Shown: piece by piece, positions 1 through 5,947 of the stretch | Numbering within the stretch: position 1 is the first letter of the stretch | Layout: each line of letters begins with the position of its first letter | Source: UBA6115 sp964534515 | GTDB taxonomy: Bacteria > Bacillota > Clostridia > Christensenellales > Aristaeellaceae | Length of the DNA: 5,964 nt | Direction: 5' to 3' | Assembly (NCBI GenBank): GCA_964534515.1 | Contig: CAZHPW010000109.1 | Coordinates: forward strand, 1-5,964 | The notes under the pieces: generated by a model | Told to the model about the DNA's origin: nothing | Database searches by the model: none | The model's input: only the letters and a program-made list of their open reading frames with translations | Position numbers and translations under genes: made by a program

Positions 1-107
1 ATTCGACCCTCAAAATCTCTGCTTAACAAACTGTCCGAAAAAGTGTTGACGAGCCCTGAGGCACCACTCTCGCTTCGCATTCATTGTATGTAAGGTACGC
101 CGCCTGC
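1..107. other. Leader region with no supported gene
   Basis: No convincing gene is seen before the operon promoter. One + strand frame is open from the window edge to a TAA at 91-93. Thirty open codons can occur by chance, and the peptide has no family signature that I recognise. It could be the tail of an upstream gene, but the sequence does not show this. A minus-strand open frame here is also unsupported. Confidence 0.5.
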
Positions 108-136
108 TTGCATTTTCTATTCATGGAGCATATAAT
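108..136 (+). promoter_or_regulatory. SigA/sigma70-type promoter for the GH31-transporter operon
   Basis: A -35 box TTGCAT (108-113) and a perfect -10 box TATAAT (131-136) are separated by exactly 17 bases. Transcription would begin near 141-144, giving a leader of about 60 bases before the ATG at 201. It is the best promoter match upstream of the operon and faces the right way. No clear catabolite-repression (cre) site or strong palindrome overlaps it, so the means of sugar control is not visible here. Confidence 0.72.
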
Positions 137-186
137 TATCGCATAGGAACCATTATCAAATATCTTTTGGCAAGACAGCTCAATGC

Positions 187-191
187 GGGAG
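187..191 (+). promoter_or_regulatory. Ribosome binding site that decides the GH31 start
   Basis: GGGAG lies nine bases before the ATG at 201. The longer in-frame ATG at 183 sits upstream of this motif and has only weak purine-rich sequence before it. The Shine-Dalgarno position therefore supports 201 as the start and removes six residues from the longest possible reading frame. Confidence 0.65.
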
Positions 192-200
192 TGTAAAGAA

Positions 201-2240
201 ATGGATGTTTTTAAACGGCTCAATCATGGTATGTTGTTCCGTTACCAGGGTGAAATGCTGGAGCTAATTCCCTATGGAATCAATGGCATCCGGGTACGCG
301 CAACAAAAAACACATCGTTTCAGGAAAGGGATTGGGCTATTTTACCAGGCAAAGAAACCCAAGGCATAATAACAATTTCAGAGGATGGCGCGACCCTGGT
401 CAATGGAAAACTGACCGCTCATATCACCAAGTATGGGAAGATACGGTTTTTCAACGACAAGAATGAGTTGTTGCTGAGGGAGTATTATAGGACCGGGGAC
501 AGGGGCAATGACTTTCATGACAAGGAGTTCTTTGACGACCTGGTTCTTATCAATATGCGCGCCCGTGAATACAAACCCTCTGGGCGTGACTATCAAATTA
601 CAATGCGTTTCCATGCTTTTGAGAATGAGCGCATCTACGGCATGGGCCAGTATCAGCAGGATCAATTGAACCTGAAAGGCTGCCTTTTAGATTTAATGCA
701 GTACAACACCCAAGCCTCCGTGCCTTTCATGGTGTCTTCCCGGGGATATGGCTTGTTATGGAACAACCCGGGCATAGGAAAAGTGCATTTCGCCAACAAC
801 ATCACCCGTTGGGAGATGGATGGAACCCAGCAGTTGGATTACTGGGTCACCGCAGGGGATAGCCCGGCTGAAATCGTAGAAAATTACACGGACCTGTCAG
901 GCCGTCCGCCAGTCATGCCCGAATACGGCTTGGGCTTCTGGCAATGCAAATTAAGATACCGCACCCAGGACGAAATCTTGGCTGTTGCAAAAGAATATCA
1001 CCGCCGCGGCCTGCCCTTGAAGGTCATTATCATCGACTTCTTCCATTGGACCAATCAAGGCGAGTGGCGGTTTGATGAAGAATACTGGCCAGATCCTGCC
1101 GGTTTAGTGGAGGAACTTCTGGATATGGGCATCAAAACCATGGTGTCGGTCTGGCCGACCGTGGATTCAAGGGCGGAGACCAGGCAGGAAATGATGGACC
1201 GGGATTTGTTAATCCGCGTTGACAAGGGCCTCCCCTTCACCATGGTGCTGCATGGATTCCAAGGCTATACCGATATGACCAATCCTGAATCCAGGGACTA
1301 TATCTGGGATAAATGCAAAGAGAGTTATTTTGATAAGGGCATCAAGTTGTTTTGGCTGGACGTAGCCGAACCAGAGTATACCGTGCGTGATTTTGATATT
1401 TACCGCTACCACCTTGGTCCTGGAAACGAAGTTGCCAACGCTTACCCCTACTTGTATGCCAAAGCTTTTGACGATGGTTTGGTCAAAGCAGGGGAAGAGG
1501 AGCGGCTGACCCTGATCCGCTGTGCCTGGGCTGGGATGCAGCGTTTCGGCGCTCTGGCCTGGAGCGGCGACGTCCCTTCCAGCTTTACCTATATGCGCTA
1601 TCAGATGCAGGCAGGCCTGAACATGGGCATGGCTGGTATCTCGTGGTGGACAGCCGATATAGGAGGTTTTCATGGCGGCTATACTGAAGACCCTGCGTTC
1701 CGGGAGCTTCTGGTGCGTTGGTTCCAGTATGGCACCTTCTGCCCTGTGATGCGCCTGCATGGCGACCGCTCCCCTCATCATATGCCAGCTTCAAACAAGG
1801 TGGGCGGAGGCATGGCAGGCTCCGGCGCGGACAATGAAATCTGGTCTTTTGGAAAAGATGCAGAGGGCATTCTGGAAAAGCATATTCTGGCTAGAGAAGC
1901 CATGAAACCTTACATAGAAAAAGGCATGATGGAAGCACATGAGAAAGGCACCCCACTTATCAAGCCATTGTTCTATGTCTTCCCGGAAGATGAGAAGGCT
2001 TGGCACGTGGAAGACGCCTATCTCTTTGGCTATGACCTTTTGGTCGCCCCCATCTATATTGCCGGCGCCAGGGAGAGGGCGGTCTATTTACCCGGAAATG
2101 ACGCCTGGAAAAACGTCCACACTGGCGAGATCTTTCCTGGCGGTCAAGAAATCCAAGTCAAAGCACCCCTTGAACAAATACCCCTCTTTGCCAGGGAAGG
2201 CAGCGATGTTTATCAACTGCTGGATGTGTTGCGCAGTTAA
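201..2240 (+). CDS. Glycoside hydrolase family 31, likely alpha-xylosidase or alpha-glucosidase
   Basis: Predicted retaining GH31 alpha-glycosidase of 679 residues, which removes terminal alpha-linked xylose or glucose from oligosaccharides. There is no signal peptide, so it should act in the cytoplasm on imported sugar. The order is an N-terminal beta-sandwich containing YGMGQYQQ (from residue 146), a catalytic TIM barrel, and a C-terminal beta-domain with the typical LFGYDLLVAP and VYLPG segments. Asp387 in FWLDVAEPE is the expected nucleophile and Asp457 in AWSGD the expected acid/base. WTADIGGF (Asp486) and RLHGDR (518-523) are further GH31 marks. The protein ends soon after the IPLFAREG segment, so the distal C-terminal domain seen in longer members such as YicI appears absent or minimal. 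The start at 201 is chosen over 183 because GGGAG precedes it at good spacing. It is first in the operon, 11 bases before the permease gene. Family assignment is very secure; substrate is inferred, with alpha-xylosides favoured by resemblance to Xyl31-like enzymes. Confidence 0.93.
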   Translation: MDVFKRLNHGMLFRYQGEMLELIPYGINGIRVRATKNTSFQERDWAILPGKETQGIITISEDGATLVNGKLTAHITKYGKIRFFNDKNELLLREYYRTGDRGNDFHDKEFFDDLVLINMRAREYKPSGRDYQITMRFHAFENERIYGMGQYQQDQLNLKGCLLDLMQYNTQASVPFMVSSRGYGLLWNNPGIGKVHFANNITRWEMDGTQQLDYWVTAGDSPAEIVENYTDLSGRPPVMPEYGLGFWQCKLRYRTQDEILAVAKEYHRRGLPLKVIIIDFFHWTNQGEWRFDEEYWPDPAGLVEELLDMGIKTMVSVWPTVDSRAETRQEMMDRDLLIRVDKGLPFTMVLHGFQGYTDMTNPESRDYIWDKCKESYFDKGIKLFWLDVAEPEYTVRDFDIYRYHLGPGNEVANAYPYLYAKAFDDGLVKAGEEERLTLIRCAWAGMQRFGALAWSGDVPSSFTYMRYQMQAGLNMGMAGISWWTADIGGFHGGYTEDPAFRELLVRWFQYGTFCPVMRLHGDRSPHHMPASNKVGGGMAGSGADNEIWSFGKDAEGILEKHILAREAMKPYIEKGMMEAHEKGTPLIKPLFYVFPEDEKAWHVEDAYLFGYDLLVAPIYIAGARERAVYLPGNDAWKNVHTGEIFPGGQEIQVKAPLEQIPLFAREGSDVYQLLDVLRS

Positions 2241-2247
2241 AAGGAGG
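2241..2247 (+). promoter_or_regulatory. Ribosome binding site of the first permease, tight spacing
   Basis: A full AAGGAGG immediately follows the GH31 stop codon. Only four bases separate it from the ATG at 2252, which is shorter than ideal and may moderate translation. Another ATG at 2248 touches the motif directly in a different frame and is too close to be used well. Confidence 0.7.
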
Positions 2248-2251
2248 ATGT

Positions 2252-3202
2252 ATGGAGCAGCCGAAAACATTAATACCTGTCTACAAAAAGCCGGGGCTCT
2301 CAGAAACGTGGCGTAAAATTACTGCCAACAAATCCCTCTACCTGCTTATTTTACCTGCCTTTGTGATTTTCTTTTGCTTTACCTACCTCCCAATGTACGG
2401 CATCGTCATTGCGTTTAAAGACTTTAAGCCTGCCCAGGGAATCCTGGGCAGTCAATGGGCGGGATTCAAATACTTCACGCAGTACTTTAACTCCTATATG
2501 TTCGTCAATACAATCCGGAATACCTTGGTCATCAGCCTGTATACGATTGCTGTCACCTTCCCTCTGCCCATCGTTTTGGCCTTGATGTGCAACCAAATGT
2601 ACGCCAAGCGCTTCAAGCGGTTTTTCCAGGTATCAACCTACTTACCGCACTTTATCTCAACGGTTGTCATGTGCGGCATGATCATCCTCTTCCTCTCTCC
2701 TTCCTCCGGCATCATCGCCAAGCTCTTATCCCTGGCGGGCGTAAAAATGGGCAACATCATGGGCCAACCTTCCGCTTTTGCTGATATCTATGCGTGGACC
2801 GAAGCCTGGCAGCATGTGGGCTGGGACAGCATTATGTATATCGCAGCCCTGTCCACCATCTCGCCAGAACTCTATGAGGCTGCCTCTGTGGACGGCGCGA
2901 GCAAATGGCAAAAGATGCTCAAAATTGACATCCCCCTGCTCTTGCCAACTGCAACCATCCTCTTCATCCTGAGGTCCGGATCCATCATGTCTGTTGGTTT
3001 TGAGAAGGTCTACCTGCTGCAAAACAACTTAAATATGAGCACAAGTGAAATCATATCAACCTATGTTTATAAGATGGGTCTTCGGAGCAATCAGTACAGC
3101 TTGTCTTCTGCCATCGGGTTATTTAATAACCTTATCAACTTTGTCATTTTGCTATCGGTCAACTTTTTCGCCGGCAAGATGAGCGAAACCAAACTGTTTT
3201 AA
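2252..3202 (+). CDS. ABC sugar transporter permease, LplB/YteP type
   Basis: One of two membrane subunits of a binding-protein-dependent carbohydrate importer, 316 residues, in the cytoplasmic membrane. Six hydrophobic segments are visible at roughly residues 29-54, 88-112, 131-149, 180-201, 228-248 and 286-307. The N-terminal stretch around residues 28-60 (SLYLLILPAFV, then the YLPMYGIVIAFKDF type motif) is characteristic of the LplB/YteP group. The EAA loop that docks the ATPase is present as EAASVDGASKW (from Glu209), followed by IDIPLLLPT. Length is normal for the family. The gene lies 11 bases after the GH31 stop and 10 bases before the partner permease, so the three are surely co-transcribed. 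The family transports complex oligosaccharides; the exact cargo here is inferred only from the adjacent GH31. The symbol lplB is avoided because the original name implies a lipoprotein-sugar role not shown here. Confidence 0.93.
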   Translation: MEQPKTLIPVYKKPGLSETWRKITANKSLYLLILPAFVIFFCFTYLPMYGIVIAFKDFKPAQGILGSQWAGFKYFTQYFNSYMFVNTIRNTLVISLYTIAVTFPLPIVLALMCNQMYAKRFKRFFQVSTYLPHFISTVVMCGMIILFLSPSSGIIAKLLSLAGVKMGNIMGQPSAFADIYAWTEAWQHVGWDSIMYIAALSTISPELYEAASVDGASKWQKMLKIDIPLLLPTATILFILRSGSIMSVGFEKVYLLQNNLNMSTSEIISTYVYKMGLRSNQYSLSSAIGLFNNLINFVILLSVNFFAGKMSETKLF

Positions 3203-3207
3203 GGAGG
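3201..3207 (+). promoter_or_regulatory. Ribosome binding site overlapping the upstream stop codon
   Basis: AAGGAGG begins inside the TAA stop (3200-3202) of the first permease and lies five bases before the ATG at 3213. The overlap allows ribosomes ending one permease to start the next, which fits equal production of two subunits that form a heterodimer. Confidence 0.75.
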
Positions 3208-3212
3208 AAAAG

Positions 3213-4118
3213 ATGTCATTACATTCTGAGTATCAACAGATAAGAAAATCCTCCCCTGACCGCTTGTTTGACTTTTTCCTCTATGTATTGGCTGGCCTCA
3301 TCACCCTTGTTGTACTGTATCCCATGTACTTTATTGTGATCGCCTCGATATCTGACGCCAATCAGGTTTCAGCAGGCAACATCATCCTCTGGCCCATCGG
3401 CCCTACCTTGAAAGGGTATGAGCATCTTTTTTCTTATTCCCAATTGTGGACCGGCTATGGCAACACTATAAAATATGTCATCGTCGGCACACTGATCATG
3501 CTGGGTGTCAACATCCCTGTCGCCTATGTCCTGACGAGAAAAGACATCGTTTTTCGCAAGTTTCTTACCTTTTATTTCATCTTTCCAATGTTCTTTTCTG
3601 GCGGTCTCATTCCTACCTATATCATCATCAAGGATTTTGGACTTCTGGACACCTTTTCAGTCATGGTTTTGCCATTCTCGGTGATAACTTACTACATCAT
3701 TGTCGCACGCACTTTCTTTTCCAATTCACTACCAGAGGAGCTCTGGGAGTCCGCGCAATTGGATGGTTGTGGCAACCTTCGGTACTTCTTTACTTTTGTC
3801 CTGCCCCTGTCAAAAGCCATTCTGGCAGTCATCGCGCTCTGGGCAGCTGTGGCGCATTGGAACTCTTATTTCAACGCCTTGATTTACCTGCAAAGTGACC
3901 GGCTGAAACCCTTGCAGCTCATCATGCGCAATATATTGATTAGCAACCAGGTTGTCAGCGACATGATGACCGGCTCAGCAGCCACAGAAGCCAAAAAAGC
4001 AGCCAACTTGATTAAGTATTGCGCCATAGTGATCTCCTCAGCCCCCATTATGATGATGTATCCCTTCCTGCAAAAGTACTTTAATCAGGGTGTCATGATT
4101 GGCGCAGTAAAGGGATAA
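3213..4118 (+). CDS. ABC sugar transporter permease, LplC/YtcP type
   Basis: Second membrane subunit of the importer, 301 residues, expected to pair with the preceding permease in the cytoplasmic membrane. Hydrophobic segments lie at about residues 20-45, 86-107, 117-139, 147-168, 198-217 and 267-285. The EAA loop appears as the variant ESAQLDGCGNLRYF (from Glu179), followed by the usual FVLPLSKAILAVIALW. The C-terminal GVMIGAVKG is a hallmark ending of the LplC/YtcP group and shows the protein is complete. Its gene is tightly coupled to the first permease. A longer gap (53 bases) follows before the binding-protein gene. No ATPase gene is found beside it. The family is secure and the transported sugar is not known. 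Confidence 0.93.
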   Translation: MSLHSEYQQIRKSSPDRLFDFFLYVLAGLITLVVLYPMYFIVIASISDANQVSAGNIILWPIGPTLKGYEHLFSYSQLWTGYGNTIKYVIVGTLIMLGVNIPVAYVLTRKDIVFRKFLTFYFIFPMFFSGGLIPTYIIIKDFGLLDTFSVMVLPFSVITYYIIVARTFFSNSLPEELWESAQLDGCGNLRYFFTFVLPLSKAILAVIALWAAVAHWNSYFNALIYLQSDRLKPLQLIMRNILISNQVVSDMMTGSAATEAKKAANLIKYCAIVISSAPIMMMYPFLQKYFNQGVMIGAVKG

Positions 4119-4135
4119 TTGAAACAAAGCATCCA

Positions 4136-4150
4136 ACACCAGATTGGTGT
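4136..4150 (+). other. Small hairpin between permease and binding-protein genes
   Basis: ACACCA, loop GAT, then TGGTGT forms a perfect six-pair stem with a three-base loop, in the middle of the only sizeable gap inside the operon. There is no T-run after it, so it does not look like a terminator. By analogy with intergenic hairpins in other sugar-transport operons it could protect or process the mRNA and raise binding-protein output relative to the permeases. That role is inference, and a chance stem of this size is possible. Confidence 0.4.
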
Positions 4151-4160
4151 ATAAATTACT

Positions 4161-4165
4161 GGAGG
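4161..4165 (+). promoter_or_regulatory. Ribosome binding site of the solute-binding protein
   Basis: GGAGG sits six bases before the ATG at 4172, which is near-ideal spacing and better than that of the first permease. This fits the need for binding protein in excess over the membrane subunits. Confidence 0.7.
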
Positions 4166-4171
4166 TAAACC

Positions 4172-5710
4172 ATGAGAAAGAAACTTGTTACCCTGCTCCT
4201 GGCAGCCATGATGCTGCTGCCTCTCCTCTCCTTTGCGGAAGCGCCCGCAGAGTTTGACATTGCCATCGTCCGCTGGACGGATGGCTGGGGGACGGATTTT
4301 ACCGAGGTCGCTGTACTCAAGGAACTGGAAGCCAAACAGAATGTCAAAATTAACTGGAATACTTATTACTATGGTGACTGGTCCGAGCAAAAATCACTGC
4401 TGTTGGCTTCTGGAAACCTGCCTGATGCCTTCTGGGCTGAAATCACACTCAATGATACAGACATTGCCCAAAACCAGGAGTATTTTGTGGATTTGGCTGA
4501 GCTCATCCCTCAGTACATGCCAAATTTAACCCGCATCTTTGAGCAGGACCCCACCATGAAGGCGCTGTGCACCAACCGGGATGGCAAGATTTTCAGCCTG
4601 CCCAAGCGGCTTCCCCTGCGCCCCATCACAGCCAATGAGTTCTACATCAATCACGATTGGCTGGAAAAGCTGAATTTATCCGTTCCCACCACCTACACAG
4701 AACTGGCTGATGTGTTGGAAGCCTTCATGAAGGGCGACCCCAATGGCAACGGCGAAGCCGATGAAATTGGCTTTACCGGAACCGGCACTGCGCGCAATGA
4801 TGTCAATGGCATCATGATTCCCTTTGGCACCATGACCAGCCGTTCTGGCAGCTTTATGGGCCTGAATAAAGAAGGCAGCCCCTATTTTGTGCCAACCGCT
4901 GAGAACTATAAAGCTGGTGTTGCCTGGATGCATGAGCTTTATACCCGCGGCATCATTCCTGAGGAATATTTCACACAAACCTCTGACATGGTCAATGCCA
5001 AAACCCAGGCTGAGGGGGGCTCTCTGACTGGCCTGTCCATTGCCTGGACAGCCGACGCTGGCGTAGCTGTCAACGCGCCGCAATTTAAGGTGCTGGAAGC
5101 TGTCGCTGGCCCTGATGGTGAGCGCTATGTGGAGAGCGATCCTACATACTTGAACTATGCGCGCAATGAATTTGTGGTCACCAAGAATTGTGAAGATGTG
5201 CCAAAGCTCCTGGCGTTTGTGGATCAATTCTATGATGACCTCGTATCCTTACAAACCTATTATGGCTCCATCGCGGATGGCAAAATCTCTGCCAATGAAG
5301 ATGGCACTTACACAGTGCTGGTGCCCGATGACGGGATGTCTCTGGACACCTCCTGCTGGACCTTCTCCTTCCGCGACCATGGCCCCAAATACATGAATAA
5401 GGAATTTGAGTCAAAGATTATCCTGCCTGACAACCAGGGCGATGGCATCAAGCTGGCTGATGACAAGGTGAACGCGGCTTATGCCCGTGACAACTTCCCT
5501 GTGGTAGCATATACCGACGAACAGCTTCTGGAATTGGCTACTTTGTCTACCGACATCCGCAATTATGTTGAACAGATGTATGCCGGTTGGGTCGTCAATG
5601 GCGGTATTGAAGAGCAGTGGAACGATTATATCAACCAGCTCAACGCCATGGGGCTTGAGCGCTATGTAGCCATCTATAACGATGCTTACGCAGCCTATAA
5701 AGCCAACTAA
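4172..5710 (+). CDS. Extracellular sugar-binding protein, LplA/family 1 type, non-lipoprotein signal
   Basis: Substrate-capture subunit of the importer, 512 residues, exported and acting outside the membrane. Residues 1-24 form a signal peptide: MRKK, a Leu/Met-rich core, then SFAEAPAE, with likely signal peptidase I cleavage after Ala22 or Ala24. There is no cysteine near the site, so no lipobox. Family marks include a segment at 69-88 (DWSEQKSLLLASGNLPDAFW), a DPNGNGEADEIGF loop from Asp189 that resembles an EF-hand calcium site and recurs in this family, and a C-terminal helical segment from about residue 469 (WVVNGG, WNDYINQLNAMGLERY, then AYAAYK). Length is typical of LplA-like proteins, longer than maltose-binding types. 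It is the last gene of the operon, 53 bases after the second permease. The ligand is unknown; an alpha-xylosylated or alpha-glucosylated oligosaccharide is inferred from the GH31 partner. Confidence 0.92.
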   Translation: MRKKLVTLLLAAMMLLPLLSFAEAPAEFDIAIVRWTDGWGTDFTEVAVLKELEAKQNVKINWNTYYYGDWSEQKSLLLASGNLPDAFWAEITLNDTDIAQNQEYFVDLAELIPQYMPNLTRIFEQDPTMKALCTNRDGKIFSLPKRLPLRPITANEFYINHDWLEKLNLSVPTTYTELADVLEAFMKGDPNGNGEADEIGFTGTGTARNDVNGIMIPFGTMTSRSGSFMGLNKEGSPYFVPTAENYKAGVAWMHELYTRGIIPEEYFTQTSDMVNAKTQAEGGSLTGLSIAWTADAGVAVNAPQFKVLEAVAGPDGERYVESDPTYLNYARNEFVVTKNCEDVPKLLAFVDQFYDDLVSLQTYYGSIADGKISANEDGTYTVLVPDDGMSLDTSCWTFSFRDHGPKYMNKEFESKIILPDNQGDGIKLADDKVNAAYARDNFPVVAYTDEQLLELATLSTDIRNYVEQMYAGWVVNGGIEEQWNDYINQLNAMGLERYVAIYNDAYAAYKAN

Positions 5711-5730
5711 AGTTTCTACCTGTTCATGAT

Positions 5731-5769
5731 TTCACAAGAGGGGCGGCAACTTGTCGTCCCTCTTGTGAA
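5731..5769 (+). terminator. Long hairpin ending the operon, probable terminator
   Basis: Twenty bases after the binding-protein stop, the arms 5731-5748 and 5752-5769 pair over 18 positions, two of them G-T wobbles, around a three-base ACT loop. The outer 12 pairs (TTCACAAGAGGG against CCCTCTTGTGAA) are perfect. The following CTTATT is only a weak T-tract, so termination may be partial or the hairpin may mainly protect the 3' end of the mRNA. The position makes an operon-end role very likely. Confidence 0.8.
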
Positions 5770-5838
5770 CTTATTGCAACAAAAAGCCACCTCCGCTTTT
5801 CCACTTCACCACGGTTTTACAAAGCCTTTTCCCGGGCT

Positions 5839-5850
5839 GATTTGCAAATC
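5839..5850. repeat. Perfect 12-bp palindrome, possible operator
   Basis: GATTTGCAAATC is its own reverse complement and covers the -35 element of the candidate promoter at 5842-5870. It is flanked by GGGCT (5834-5838) and AGCCC (5858-5862), which could extend it into a larger interrupted hairpin. The placement is what a repressor site would have, but the protein that might bind is unknown. Confidence 0.45.
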
Positions 5851-5870
5851 AAGACAAAGCCCTGTATAAT
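5842..5870 (+). promoter_or_regulatory. Candidate distal promoter for the downstream gene
   Basis: TTGCAA (5842-5847) and a perfect TATAAT (5865-5870) are spaced by 17 bases. Transcription would start near 5877, about 70 bases before the ATG at 5948. It lies after the operon hairpin, so it would serve the next gene independently. Confidence 0.55.
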
Positions 5871-5891
5871 CTTCTCAATTCTGCCTAGATA

Positions 5892-5929
5892 GTGTCTACA
5901 CGAGAATTATGATATAATGGTGTCATCAC
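5892..5929 (+). repeat. Two similar 10-mers flanking a promoter, possible operator pair
   Basis: GTGTCTACAC (5892-5901) and GTGTCATCAC (5920-5929) match at eight of ten positions. The first is a GTGT/ACAC inverted repeat. One overlaps the expected -35 region and the other covers the expected transcription start of the proximal promoter. This arrangement suits autoregulation, but it is inferred only from position and similarity. Confidence 0.35.
5910..5918 (+). promoter_or_regulatory. Extended -10 promoter proximal to the downstream gene
   Basis: TGATATAAT is a perfect extended -10 element (TG at 5910-5911, TATAAT at 5913-5918). The -35 region near 5890-5895 (TAGTGT) is poor, which is normal for extended -10 promoters. 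The start of transcription would fall near 5924-5926, a short leader before the ATG at 5948. Confidence 0.6.
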
Positions 5930-5947
5930 TGAAAGGGGACTTAAGCG

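Noticed and set aside
1..93. A + strand frame open from the window edge to a TAA at 91-93, possible tail of an upstream gene
   Set aside because: Only 30 codons, no recognised family signature, and an open stretch this short is not unlikely by chance. It needs upstream sequence to judge.
1..200. Catabolite-repression (cre) operator upstream of the operon
   Set aside because: No stretch in the leader matches the TGNAARCGNWWNCA-type consensus closely enough on either strand.
23..223. Minus-strand open frame of 66 codons across the leader
   Set aside because: It covers the operon promoter and GH31 start, has no recognisable protein features, and a sound + strand promoter explains the region.
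1209..1781. Minus-strand open frame of 190 codons inside the GH31 gene
   Set aside because: It is a shadow of a strongly conserved catalytic region, its translation has no domain-like pattern, and no promoter or ribosome site supports it.
2248..2316. ATG at 2248 in another frame, giving a 22-codon peptide overlapping the permease start
   Set aside because: It abuts the AAGGAGG motif with no spacing, and the permease frame from 2252 has clear family features.
4119..4155. Possible separate promoter for the binding protein (TTGAAA at 4119-4124 and TATAAA at 4150-4155)
   Set aside because: The spacer is 25 bases, far from the usual 16-18, and no better -35 lies at the correct distance.
4676..5227. 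Minus-strand open frame of 183 codons inside the binding-protein gene
   Set aside because: The + strand frame is clearly the real gene. The antisense translation is His/Ala/Gly-rich without family character.
5782..5800. Weak AAAAGC/GCTTTT stem with a seven-base loop after the operon
   Set aside because: Only two of six pairs are G-C, so it is little more than an A-run facing a T-run. The 5731-5769 hairpin is a far better operon end.
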